The notes under the pieces: model-generated
The model's input: the letters and a program-made list of their open reading frames with translations, nothing else
Told to the model about the DNA's origin: nothing
The model's database searches: none
Part shown: piece by piece, positions 34,504 to 45,424 of the stretch
Layout: every line of letters begins with the position of its first letter
Position numbering within the stretch: the stretch's first letter is position 1
Assembly: GCA_011033025.1 (NCBI GenBank)
Contig: WFMF01000006.1
Span: forward strand, 372,001-436,000
Direction of reading: 5' to 3'
Length of the DNA: 64,000 bases
Origin: Beroe forskalii
Taxonomy: Eukaryota; Ctenophora; Nuda; Beroida; Beroidae
Made by a program: the position numbers and the translations under genes

Positions 34504-36010
34504 TCGATTCGATTCGTCGATCTGATTTGTCGATTCGATTCGTCCATTCGATTCGTCGATTCGATTATTCGATTTGTCGATTCGATTCGTCGATTCGATT
34601 CGTCGATTCAATTCGTCGATTCGATTCGTCGATTCAATTCGTCGATTCGATTCGTCGATTCGATTCGTCGATTCGATTCGTCGATTCGATTATTCGATTC
34701 GTCGATTCGATTCGTCGATTCGATTCGTCGATTCGATTGCTCGTCGATTCGATTCGTCGATTCGATTCGTCGATTCGATTCGTCGATTCGATTCGTCGAT
34801 TCGATTCGTCGATTCGATTCGTCGATTCGATTTGTTGATTCGATTCGTCGATTCGATTCGTCGATTCGATTCGTCGATTCGATTTGTTGATTCGATTCGT
34901 CGATTCGATTCGTCGATTCGATTCGTCGATTCGATTCGTCGATTCGATTCGTCGATTCGATTCGTCGATTCGATTCGATTCGTCGATTCGATTCGTCGAT
35001 TCGATTCGATTCGTCGATTCGATTCGTCGATTCGATTCGTCGATTCGATTCGTCGATTCGATTCGTCGATTCGATTCGTCGATTCGATTCGTCGATTCGA
35101 TTCGTCGATTCGATTCGATTCGTCGATTCGATTCGATTCGAGTCGATTCGATTCGATTCAAGTCGATTCGATTCAAGTCGATTCGATTCGATTCGTCGAT
35201 TCGATTCGTCGATTCGATTTGTCGATTCGATTTGTTGATTCGATTTGTTGATTCGATTCGTCGATTCGATTCGTCGATTCGATTTGTCGATTCGATTTGA
35301 TTCGATTTGTTGTCGATTCGATTCGTCCAATCCATTCGTCCAATCCATTCGTCCAATCGATTCGTCCAATCGATTCGTCCAATCGATTCGTCCAATCGAT
35401 TCGTCCAATCGATTCGTCAATTTGATTCGTCGATTTGAATCGAATCGACAAATCGAATCGACAAATCGAATCGACGAATCGAATCGACGAATCGAATCGA
35501 CGAATCGAATCGACGAATCGAATCGACGAATCGAATCGACGAATCGAATCGACGAATCGAATCGACGAATCGAATCGACGAATCGAATCGACGAATCGAA
35601 TCGACGAATCGAATCGACGAATCGAATCGACGAATCGAATCGACGAATCGAATCGACGAATCGAATCGACGAATCGAATCGACGAATCGAATCGACGAAT
35701 CGAATCGAATCGACGAATCGAATCGACGAATCGAATCGACGAATCGAATCGATGAATCGAATCGACGAATCGAATCGACGAATCGAATCAACAAATCGAA
35801 TCGACGAATCGAATCGACGAATCGAATCGACGAATCGAATCAACAAATCGAATCAACAAATCGAATCGACGAATCGAATCGACGAATCGAATCGACGAAT
35901 AGAATCGACGAATCGAATCGACGAATCGAATCGTCGAGTCGAGTCGTCGAATTGAATCGACGAGTCGAATCGACGAATCGAATCGTCGAGTCGAGTCGTC
36001 GAATTGAATC
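34504..36010. repeat. 13-bp satellite that reverses strand at ~35437
   Basis: The unit GTCGATTCGATTC runs head to tail from 34504 to about 35436, then its complement runs to about 36010. Variants include a CGTCCAATCGATT block (about 35325-35420) and shortened units near 35120-35190. Because 13 is not a multiple of three, every frame reads through the same 13-residue cycle; the long frames on both strands (up to 412 codons) are artefacts. Confidence 0.93.
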
Positions 36011-36672
36011 GAATCAAATCGGATCTATAGAAAAAATCCGGTTTACCGGAACGGATCGGACCGGATCTGGATTTTTTGGCAAGATTTTACCCTAAACCGT
36101 ATCAAATCGAATAAGCAACTTTGCTTACTCAGAACACCTATACCTCATTTTTGTTTCGATATGCTGCGTTAATACTTTAATAATCCATCTCATAGAGTTT
36201 TTATATGTACATACTATTGTAAGTTACAGAGTCCGTAGTTCGATGCTTAGAATTTAGATAGGCAGTTAGTGCTTTATTGGATTGATTGGTTGGTACTGGA
36301 AATATGAACCACAGAAAATCACAAGTTAATGTCTAATTGGATGTTACTGGCTGTCAGGCAGTCAAACGACTAATGGTCAAGGGACTAATGAGCCTCAATA
36401 TACCTAGCAATGTATATATCTTTACAGCACTGAAAGGGATTCAATGAAAACTGAGACAGGGTAACTTGATCAACTTGTTATTGTACGCATCAGAGTATTG
36501 AAGTACTTATTGAATTTTCATAATTTAGGATATTCATATTTTGGTGAAACCCTCCGATACAGTAACCCTGTGATCCGGATCCAGTGAAATTTTGACCCTC
36601 AAACCGGACCGGATCGGATCGCCCAAAAAACGCCCGGATCCCGGACCGGATCTGAGATCCGGTCGGTTCCTA
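36011..36672. repeat. Segment bounded by GGATC/CCGGATC-rich ends
   Basis: The left end (AATCCGGTTTACCGGAACGG, CGGACCGGATCTGGATTTTTT) and the right end (AACCGGACCGGATCGGATCG, CCGGATCTGAGATCCGG) are made of the same short words, largely as inverted counterparts. The middle is ordinary AT-rich sequence. It is probably a MITE-like insertion in the right side of the foldback, but no target duplication was identified. Confidence 0.5.
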
Positions 36673-37370
36673 GCGTGTATCATGATGTGCTACATATTTA
36701 CTCGCGAAGATGACATAACAGTAACACTTACATTTGCACACAAGAATTGAGAGACAGGGGCAAGTATGAAATTAGACCTTCTTCTAACCTCATTACGAGC
36801 TATTAAGCAAACACGCAATTATCGCTTCATTAGATCAGAACTGGATGCGGAAGAGAGCTGCAGCACTTAATTCGATCGCATATTTGCATAAAGGGAGGGT
36901 AGGAAGGAAAAAGATATGTGACATGTCTATATCAAAGTTCAAAGATGATGATAGCGCCATTGATTATAACGTCAACGTATCTGCCTACTTTTAGTTTTAA
37001 ACCACGCACCATGAAAACATGTTGAAATAGTTTCATTGTGTGTATCATTAATTACGAATAACGCAATTTCATTTCTTTGCTAAATCTGCAATCCACTCTA
37101 TCGTAATTTTCGTAAAACTGAGAAAGATGTTTCAATTCAAGCTCTCTCTCTGCCATGTGTAAAATGTAACCCACACGTTGTATTGTGATATCTGTTCGAG
37201 TGGTCTTGGACAAGTGAGACAGCTGTTCTAGTTCATAACATAAGGACCTATAAGGAATGATACATATTACAATATCTATTACATGATAATAAAGATATAA
37301 AGTAATATCATAACAACTCCTTTATTTTCTAAAAAGATTCTCTATATCCTTATCTCCCTTTTTAACTTAA

Positions 37371-38853
37371 AGGTGCAGTCCGGGATATTTACAACTTTAG
37401 CTAAATCGGTAGTAGGGCGTGAATAAACAACATGTAGTGGGGTCTCGCATATCGGAACTAATTAGATCATGCTAAAATTAGCGTATCAAATTACACCCAC
37501 AGACGCTTGAGCAGCGTCCCGGCATGACGCGCAATACGAATTACATTGCAACAGCAACACAATCAGGGTCAGTTATGCTAACTGACATTGGAAGATTGAG
37601 CAGCACACTGATAATTGGTAGCACTACAGTATTGAGTCACAGTCTTAACAATATATCTTTGTTTTAGCACCACAGTCATAACAGTTTGGTGTCAAAAAAG
37701 CTGTTAATTTACATGAGATGTCAGCCAGTACGCCAAATATCAAGTTATTGAGTCATAGCTAGGGAGTTTAATGAGGCAATGAGGCACTAGACTGTTATCA
37801 TGATTGACTGATCAATAGTCAGATAGCAGACTGTTGTCAGAGGTAGCTCCAGTGAACGGTGAAATGACAAATGTATGGTAGACCAGTCTTTTTGCTTCCA
37901 GAATAGTATCGAATTCAAATACGGCAAAATCAAAGTTCTGATCAGGCTGGTTAGTAACTAAATATGTACTTATATTGATATGCTTTGATTTACCTCGTAT
38001 CAGGTATGGGCACAGTAAATATAACAATGGATTACAATAAAGCTTTCCTAATAAAACAGTAATACTGTCAAGTGTCAGAAGACATCAGAATACTGCTCTG
38101 ATTGTAGTCAAGCTTTTAATAACGGTCAACGGACCGGTGTTTAAGTGACTGAATAACCTGCTATCAGAAAATCTCGATAAGTCTTGTTTCAGGGCAGTGC
38201 AATCCAGATTCAAATTTTACCGAATTTGAGCTATTGGGTATCACGATAGACTGTTATACACAGTAGACATGTACATTCAGAGGCTTTTTGAAGTGCTGAA
38301 TGACTTATGGCTGAACTGTGGCAAATTTGACTGAAAAGGATAGCCATTTACTTGAATTTAGATTTAAAAGAGCAGTTGGCAAAGATATAATTTCATAAAT
38401 GATTGAGAAACGGGAAAACATTGGGTAAATATGTGAATAAGAGCAGTAGGTAACAAAAAGAAGTTCGGGAAAATTGCCTGAAATACTTCATAGCTCACAT
38501 TGGGTTTTAATTAGTGACATGTGAAAGTTAGTAAATTGCATGGAACAAGTAACCAATAATCACACAACTGTCCTATGTTTGTGTAAGGACTGAAAACAAA
38601 ACAGATAAAACAACAAACAATGGAGAGTGGTAAAATAACAACAAAACTACACGCAAATACATGAAATGTAAGCTGAGTGTAGCGGGCGGATGCTGCTCAA
38701 GGATCACACGCGCGAACTTCAGTGGCCAATTAGACGATGATACAATTATTTTCACTCGAATTCCGTTTGTAGGATTAATGTTGGCCATCATACTAATGAC
38801 TTGAGCGGAAATTTAGGAATTTTATTTTTTTGCCGATATCCCGGACTGCACCT
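37371..38853. mobile_element. TTAA-flanked element, AGGTGCAGTCCGGGATAT ends
   Basis: Perfect 18-bp inverted termini AGGTGCAGTCCGGGATAT, flanked by TTAA at 37367-37370 and 38854-38857. Length 1483 bp. The longest frames are about 70 codons and unrecognised. Kolobok-like or another TTAA-specific family. Confidence 0.88.
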
Positions 38854-39205
38854 TTAAAAAACACCTCACGCGTAGATGCGCGGCTCTACTTTTTAACGTC
38901 TTCACTGAATTCTACAATTCACACAATAAAACTGTTCGTGCGCGCATTTACGTTGCGCGTAAACACAAAATTTAACTCAGCGTCTTCCGTTTAATACTAA
39001 ATTGCCAATTTGTACCAGAGTCTAATATCGTGCGTGTCTTTCTCTTATCGTAAATCGAGATAATAGAAATGTCATCTTATCAACTAGTATACATTAAACT
39101 GAAATATCATTTCACACAAATTAGTTCAAATACAATTATTTTGTATTCAGCAATCATATAATATCTCATAAACATGGTAAAAATCTGTCTCGCATGGATT
39201 ATTAA

Positions 39206-40965
39206 AGGGGTAGTACACTCTAGAAAAAGTGCCACTTTTTATGTTTTATTTTATCTACCATTACTGCAAATATATGTTTAGTGAAATCCCTGTGTTTCTA
39301 AGTTACTCTGATCGCGAGAAATCGCACCTTTGTGTTATGGCGCGATGACGTCACGTGGGCACATCACCGCAACAAACGCTATCAGATACGCTATGTGAAA
39401 GGTAATATATGTGTTTTTCCTGCCGAAAGTTTTGTGTATTTTGAATTACTTTTTGTTTTTCATTATTGAAATTAAACTTTCTCTGAACCCATGATGTAAT
39501 GTAGGTACTTATTAACACAAGCAATAAAGAGGTAACAGGATTCAGGGTGGAAAAAAGGCACCTGAAATTATATGTCACAACTCACAAAAATGAATAATAT
39601 TATGTATTTTACATCCTGTATGATCATGATTCATGTTAATTTTTAAATAAATATCTGTGGACACAGTGAATGTGTTAATGTAGATCACAGGAATGATACT
39701 GTAGTACCACTCACGCTTAGTAATTCAGCTTTCACAGCACCCACAATGTATCTGACAGTAATTTATGGCACTTTTATAAAGTTTATACAAAACACCACAA
39801 CACAACTATGATTAAACTGTGATGATGACCGATAAGCTATTGTAAGTAAGCAGGTAAAATAGTATAATAATTTCTGAAAGCTGTGACGAACACTCCCTTT
39901 CAAGCTGCTCAAAAGAAGATGAACCCGACAACTTTACAAGATTCAAATGGCTCAAATATTATAGCAGGAAGTGAGTTTGAAGACAGGACAGCAAGGAACA
40001 CGGCAGTACTAACTACTGGTTAATACGACAATATTATTAGATTCTAGTCTCAACCAAGGGCAAGCTGCTGACGAAAAGCCGGCTTCAGTTGATCAGTTGG
40101 ATATGAACGTTAACACGACAGTTCAGAGAATGAGGTGACTAAACACAGGTGTAAGAAACAGTAAAGATGATCTTCCGACGATCTTCCGCCTGAAGATGGC
40201 TACTGTTGTCGTGTCAGCGATTCTTTCCACATTTTTATGGGCTAGAATCCTACAACAGACACTAAGGTTTATTTAGATGTGGTAGAAAAACAGGGCAATT
40301 TGATACAACTACGATTCTCACAGTAAAGGTAGTAGCACATATATGGCCAAAGGGCAGAGATGGACAATAAAGGTATTTCTATGCAATCAACTTTTGCTTT
40401 TCTGATAATTTGTCAGTCTACACGGCTATGCACTGTTGGATGAAAATTTATCAGAAAAACAAAAAAATGAATCTACGGTACATATGACTCGATAGGTAGG
40501 TACAGTCTACACATATCATTATTCAAGAAGTAGGTACACTATATAGCGTGTCATCATTTTGCAACTAAATATGTGTGTTATACTAATCATAATGATTGGT
40601 CAATATTACTCTTTTCTTGCATATGACTACTTGAAATTTATAGTTCAATACAATTGCAAACATAAAAGAAAACAAAATTTCAAACGATCAACTGAAATTC
40701 CGACAGTTGTACCCAATTTAACACCTCTATACTTCTATATTATATCAGCACAATACATAGATTTCACACGTATTGTAACGCTGCGCGGCAACCTGTTGTG
40801 CCCACGTGACGTCATCGCGCTGAAATCTATAAACCGCAATAACTCGCGACCTAATTGAGATAGAGGCATGGGGATTTCACCATTGTATAACATGCAACGT
40901 GAGAAGTGATAAAATCATAACCATTTTAATTTTCTTAAAAGTCAATTCTATAGTGAACTACCCCT
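39206..40965. mobile_element. TTAA-flanked element, AGGGGTAGT ends
   Basis: TTAA at 39202-39205 and 40966-40969 flanks AGGGGTAGTACACT and the complement of AGGGGTAGTTCACT. The ends stay similar for about 180 bases in inverted orientation, including the word GCGCGATGACGTCACGTGGG. Length 1760 bp, no transposase. The AGG start and TTAA target match the 37371 element's style, though the sequences differ. Confidence 0.85.
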
Positions 40966-41075
40966 TTAACAACTTTCATGAATTATTTAAAATCCCATTT
41001 TGGTACATAGCAAACAGAGTCAAATCACGCGGGTAAAAAACCGAACTTACCACACTAAACATAGTACATTTGATT

Positions 41076-41306
41076 CTAGTGAGCTACCGGATTTCCATAG
41101 AAATCAGGTTTCTTGCGAACTCTAGACGAACTGCGAACAGGGGGCGGCGACGGGACGGGCGGCAACGGAACGGGCGGCGTCGACGGCGGCAAAGATGATG
41201 GTAAGATCATCTTTGGTCGTTCGGTCGGAGTGTTAGCATCTTGGTTAACAGGATTTGGTAAATTAATATCATAATTCAACTTATTACCTACTACTCTTAT
41301 CGGCAA
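41076..41306 (-). pseudogene. Displaced C-terminal tail of pol
   Basis: This frame overlaps the end of pol by about 23 bases and has no ATG start at the overlap. It encodes a Pro-rich segment (PPSTPPVPLPPVPSPPPV) and then a basic end, SRVRKKPDFYGNPVAH, which resembles the usual end of gypsy-type Pol proteins. Most simply, one small indel near 41290-41306 moved the tail out of frame. A programmed frameshift is less likely at this end. Confidence 0.55.
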
Positions 41307-44259
41307 TAATCATGCGTCTGTTCCTGTTTACCAAATTGCCAGACTCATTCTGTAACAGGTACGACCGATTCGGAGTCTTGGAGTTCACAATCTGGCCGGG
41401 TTGCCAGTTTCCCTTACTAGAATCTTTGTACAAAACTAAATCACCTGTCTCAAAATTAGTTCTATTATCATTTCTAACATGACGATCATGAAACTGTTTT
41501 GATTTTATCTGGCGTTCTTCCAGGATAACTCGGTTATGGGAATCATTTTCAGTAGTTAGATTAAAACATGGCAAATTAGTTCTAAGTCGTCTATTGAAGA
41601 ATAACATTGCAGGACTATCAAGATTACTGTCTAAAGGAGTATTTCTAAACACAAGCAATGCTTTATTGAAATCAGAACCATCTTGAATACATTTTCGTAA
41701 TAAGTTCTTCACATGCTGAATAGTTCGTTCAACTTGACCGTTAGATTGAGGGTATCGAGCTGACGAAAAATGATGATCAATTTCATTCTTAAAACAAAAT
41801 TCAACAAACTGTTTCGACGTATACAGTGGATCACCATCACCCATGATACACTCGGGATAACCAAATCTACATGATAATTCATTAACATGCTTGATAACGT
41901 CTTGACTTACGGCATTAAGAGGTACTTGATTAACTTCTGGCCATTTACTAAAGTAGTCAACAGCAATCTGGAATCTCTTACCTCCATAATTGAATAAATC
42001 AATACCGATCTTCTGCCACGCTCGACTGGGAACTGTGTGCTGTCTGAGTGGCTCACGCGGCGGGTTATTTCTATACTGCAGACATTCAGCACAGTGGTCC
42101 ACTATTTTATCAATGTCCTTGTTTATATTAGGCCAGAACACAGCTGTGCGAGCTAATCTCTTACTTCGTTCCCGTCCTTGATGTCCGGTATGAAGTCTCT
42201 CAAGGATTTCAGATCGCAAAGCCATGGGTATCACAATCCTCTCACGGAATATGATAAAACCATCATACAAACAAAGTTCCGCGCGATGTGGCCAGTAGGG
42301 CTTGGCTAGATCGTTGCAATTACGAGCATTTTCAGGCCATTCTGACGTAATATAGGATTCTACTAAATTAAGCTCTGGATCATGTTTAGTTTCATTCCTA
42401 ATCTTAATACGCATAACGTCAGAACAGTTAAGATTCTTAATTACCGAATAGATTTGATAATCGGCCTCATCATTCAGCAATTTCTCACTTACACTCGGTT
42501 TTCGTGTTACCGAACAAGCTCTGCTCAGCATATCCGGGATATGTAGATCTTTTCCTGGAACATATTTGAGTGTTAGCCTGTAGCACTGTAGTCGTAGTAG
42601 TAATCGTTGTATACGGTGCGGGTTGTCAAGTAATGGTTTGTTAATTGTGTTAATTAACGGTTTGTGGTCTGTATGTACTAATACGTCTTTACCGTACACG
42701 TATTGGTTAAATCGCTCACAACCAAATACTATTGCTAGCAGTTCTTTCTCAATCTGTGCGTACTGTCGTTGTGCTGTAGTGAGTGATCTAGAAGCATAAG
42801 CAACTGGTTTCGAGTCTTGTAGAATAACTGCACCGAGTCCTTCTGAGCTAGCATCAGTCTCAAGAACAACAGGTTTGTTCACGTCATAGAACTCTAGTAC
42901 TGGTGCATTAGTCAGTATCTGTTTTATCTGAGTGAATGCATTGTCGTGTACAGTCGTCCAGTAAAAAGGTGTGTTTTTACATAGTAGATCTCGTATAGGT
43001 TGAGTAATAATACTCATGTTGGGTATATATTTAGCAAAAAAGTTCAGGGACCCTAGTAACCTTTGAACACCTTTCTTATCAACTGGAGCTGGCATATTAA
43101 TTACGTCAACAACTTTGTCTTCGTCTACCTTAATACCTTGTGAAGATATAACATGTCCAATGTATGTCACTTCAGATAGCATAAACTTACACTTCATCTT
43201 GTTGAGCTTCACTCCACACTGCTGTGCTCGTTGCAGTGCTTTCCGCAATCTGTCATTGTGCTCCTTCTCTGTGTTAGCATAAATCAGGATGTCGTCGTAG
43301 ATTACTGAAACGCCTGTCAGTCCACCAAACACTTGGGTTACACGCTTCTGGAACACTTCATTGGCGCTACTTAAGCCAAATGGTAGTCGTTTGAACTTGT
43401 ATCTACCTACATGCGTATGAAATGTGGTCAGCTTACTACTGGAGTCAGTCAAGGGTACTTGCCAGTAGCCATCTTTCAAGTCCAATTTTGTGTAGATTTT
43501 CGCACCACCAATCTCACTGTAGATGTCATCAACTGTCGGTAGTTGAATTCGCTCACGTTGAATGTAGTTATTCAACTGATTAGGATCAAGGCAGATCCTT
43601 GTCTTGTCATTCTTCTCAACAGCAACGTAGCTGTTAATCCAGTCCGTAGGTTCATCTACAGGTTCTATGATGTCTAGTCTAGTCATTCTTTCAAGTTCAG
43701 CTTCAATTCGTTTCTTCTTTGCAAACGCAACTGGTCTACATTTGCTAATCTTAGCAATGCTTCCGGGTATGAGCTTGATATCATACTCATAGTTCTTGAT
43801 ACAGCCGACTGTGCTGTTATCAAACACATCCTCGTACTCTGAAATGATTAAGTTAATGTCAGAGTTCTGTCTAGTAACTTCACCTGCCTGAACCTTGCTG
43901 GAACTCGTTTCTTCATTCTGAAATTGTGGCGTTACTTTTCCTGAAGATGTTGGTTTTATAAAATTCAATTTAATTGAGGCATCTAGGCCTAAAACTGTTG
44001 AAACATCTGAATCAACGACAATGAATTTCAATTCATGTGCATTAATTGAATTTTCTATTGATTTGCATGTAAGCAAGATTGAACCAATCACTGGGAGGCT
44101 AAAACCCCCATAAGCATTAAGCTTAACATGAGTTTGCATAACTCGAACATTTGGCCATATTTTACTAACATTAGAATTAGAAATAACGTTAGCTTGAGCA
44201 CCCGAATCAATTTTAACTTGGTGCTTCACATCATTAAAGGTGCATGACGCGATAATCAT
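41284..44259 (-). CDS. pol: Ty3/gypsy-type retroelement Pol (protease-RT-RNase H-integrase)
   Basis: A single 991-residue open frame. The protease motif DSG is at residues 18-20. RT spans about 180-410, with LDLKDGY (259-265, catalytic Asp 260) and YDD (321-323). RNase H carries ETDAS (467-471) and TDHKP (530-534). The integrase zinc finger has His 690, His 693, Cys 723 and Cys 726, and the catalytic triad is Asp 754, Asp 808 and Glu 844, with the usual 35-residue spacing between the last two. No internal stop or frameshift interrupts these domains, so the copy is young or constrained. The start chosen is the first ATG; upstream there is no gag, so the element is truncated 5'. A proline-rich tail continues in another frame (41076-41306). 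It would encode the enzymes that copy and integrate the element. Confidence 0.93.
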   Translation of the reverse strand: MIIASCTFNDVKHQVKIDSGAQANVISNSNVSKIWPNVRVMQTHVKLNAYGGFSLPVIGSILLTCKSIENSINAHELKFIVVDSDVSTVLGLDASIKLNFIKPTSSGKVTPQFQNEETSSSKVQAGEVTRQNSDINLIISEYEDVFDNSTVGCIKNYEYDIKLIPGSIAKISKCRPVAFAKKKRIEAELERMTRLDIIEPVDEPTDWINSYVAVEKNDKTRICLDPNQLNNYIQRERIQLPTVDDIYSEIGGAKIYTKLDLKDGYWQVPLTDSSSKLTTFHTHVGRYKFKRLPFGLSSANEVFQKRVTQVFGGLTGVSVIYDDILIYANTEKEHNDRLRKALQRAQQCGVKLNKMKCKFMLSEVTYIGHVISSQGIKVDEDKVVDVINMPAPVDKKGVQRLLGSLNFFAKYIPNMSIITQPIRDLLCKNTPFYWTTVHDNAFTQIKQILTNAPVLEFYDVNKPVVLETDASSEGLGAVILQDSKPVAYASRSLTTAQRQYAQIEKELLAIVFGCERFNQYVYGKDVLVHTDHKPLINTINKPLLDNPHRIQRLLLRLQCYRLTLKYVPGKDLHIPDMLSRACSVTRKPSVSEKLLNDEADYQIYSVIKNLNCSDVMRIKIRNETKHDPELNLVESYITSEWPENARNCNDLAKPYWPHRAELCLYDGFIIFRERIVIPMALRSEILERLHTGHQGRERSKRLARTAVFWPNINKDIDKIVDHCAECLQYRNNPPREPLRQHTVPSRAWQKIGIDLFNYGGKRFQIAVDYFSKWPEVNQVPLNAVSQDVIKHVNELSCRFGYPECIMGDGDPLYTSKQFVEFCFKNEIDHHFSSARYPQSNGQVERTIQHVKNLLRKCIQDGSDFNKALLVFRNTPLDSNLDSPAMLFFNRRLRTNLPCFNLTTENDSHNRVILEERQIKSKQFHDRHVRNDNRTNFETGDLVLYKDSSKGNWQPGQIVNSKTPNRSYLLQNESGNLVNRNRRMIIADKSSR

Positions 44260-44639
44260 GAAAAATTAACATATACATTTTATTGGCTTAATGTGATCCT
44301 TATAGCATAACAAAAACTTGTGGTAAGTATGGGCGTGTAAATTTCATGTATTACCGGTCTAATTGGATAAACTAATTTGTGCCGGATGCAGCAATACAGC
44401 ACCTTCGCCTCTGATCATGTATTGTTTACATTGCGTTCCATGTTTCTGTTCGTGTTTAGTGTCATGTTGTGCTGTAAAATACATGTTTCTCGTTTTATGC
44501 ACCTCGGCTAATTATGTTCTCTTGTTAACACACTGTAATAAGGTTTTTCGAACTTTTAATTGCCATAATAATAGCTTAATAGTTAAAAACGAATTAAACT
44601 ATGCATTTCAAGTTTCAACAATAACGAATCTTCAGCGTT
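44260..44639. other. Gene-free interval upstream of pol
   Basis: No gag, LTR or host gene is recognised. A 126-codon plus-strand frame (44363-44743) runs into the minisatellite and has no family features. Confidence 0.45.
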
Positions 44640-45115
44640 CTGACCAGTTACACTCAGACACCAGCGCACTCCTAGACCAATGCACTCCGAAACCAGTGCA
44701 CTCTGATCTGACACCAGTCCACTCTGACACCAATCGGTTCTGACACCAGCGCACTCTTAGACCATAAGACCAGTGCACTCTGACACCAGTACACTGCAAC
44801 ACCAGCACTCTCTTACAAACACACCCTGAGTCTGCTTTGACAGCAGCACTCTGACACGAGTTTACTCTAACACCATTACCAGTGCATTCTGATACACGCG
44901 CACTCTGAGCCTGACACCAGTAAGCTCTAATTACAGTGACACCATTAATTGCACTCTTGACACCATTCACTCTGACACTGGTGCCTTCTGTCAGCAGTGC
45001 GAGCACCAGCACCCAACTGTGACACCAGTTCAATTTCACACCAATGTCCAATGCACTCTGAGAGCTGTGCACTCTGACATCTCCACACTCCAACACCAGT
45101 TCACTCTGGACCCAC
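44640..45115. repeat. Degenerate GACACCAGTGCACTCT minisatellite
   Basis: Words such as CTCTGACACCAGTGCACTCT recur about 25 times with irregular spacing and substitutions. The basic period is close to 16 bases but drifts. Decay makes frames across it (for example minus 44632-45096) meaningless. Confidence 0.8.
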
Positions 45116-45324
45116 CCCAGTGGAATAATATGGGGAATTTAGGAATTAAATTCCCAGTCAAATTTCCAAATAAGAAATCGAAAAAAAGCTTAAATTCCTT
45201 CGAAATAAGCTTTTCTGGACACATTCTGTAATTGATGAACTCAAAATCATGAAATTCATAGAGCTGAATACCATAATCGACCTTTCCGGGTGCATAATCC
45301 GAATCCAGCAGCTGCATTCCTACC

Positions 45325-45424
45325 NNNNNNNNNNNNNNNNNNNNNNNNNNNNNNNNNNNNNNNNNNNNNNNNNNNNNNNNNNNNNNNNNNNNNNNNNNNN
45401 NNNNNNNNNNNNNNNNNNNNNNNN
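45325..45424. other. Assembly gap, 100 N
   Basis: Exactly 100 N, the conventional placeholder for a gap of unknown length. Order and orientation across it are not established by the sequence. Confidence 0.99.

Larger units (their letters stand above)
33800..37182. repeat. Giant inverted repeat enclosing a 13-bp satellite
   Basis: The left arm, about 33808-34291 (starting CGTGTGGGTTACATTTTACA), recurs as a reverse complement at about 36675-37182, with scattered mismatches and a ~31-base indel near 37095. Between the arms lies the 13-bp array, itself inverted at its centre. Unique sequence at 34292-34505 and 36010-36670 is not shared. It has a foldback architecture; no coding region was found. 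Confidence 0.85.
37183..41075 (-). other. Possible 3' LTR/UTR of the pol element, split by two insertions
   Basis: If the two TTAA elements (37371-38853, 39206-40965) are removed, the pieces 37183-37366, 38858-39201 and 40970-41075 form about 630 bases lying just downstream of the minus-strand pol, where its 3' LTR would be. I found no matching copy upstream of pol, so this is position only. Confidence 0.3.

Noticed and set aside
34608..35846. Long minus-strand frame (412 codons) and many other frames across 34.5-36 kb
   Set aside because: They are read-through of the 13-bp satellite, which has no stop in any frame; the peptide is one repeated 13-residue cycle.
31523..44259. A single retroelement linking the gag at 31.5 kb and the pol at 41-44 kb
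   Set aside because: They are on opposite strands and separated by a foldback and other elements; they are treated as two elements.
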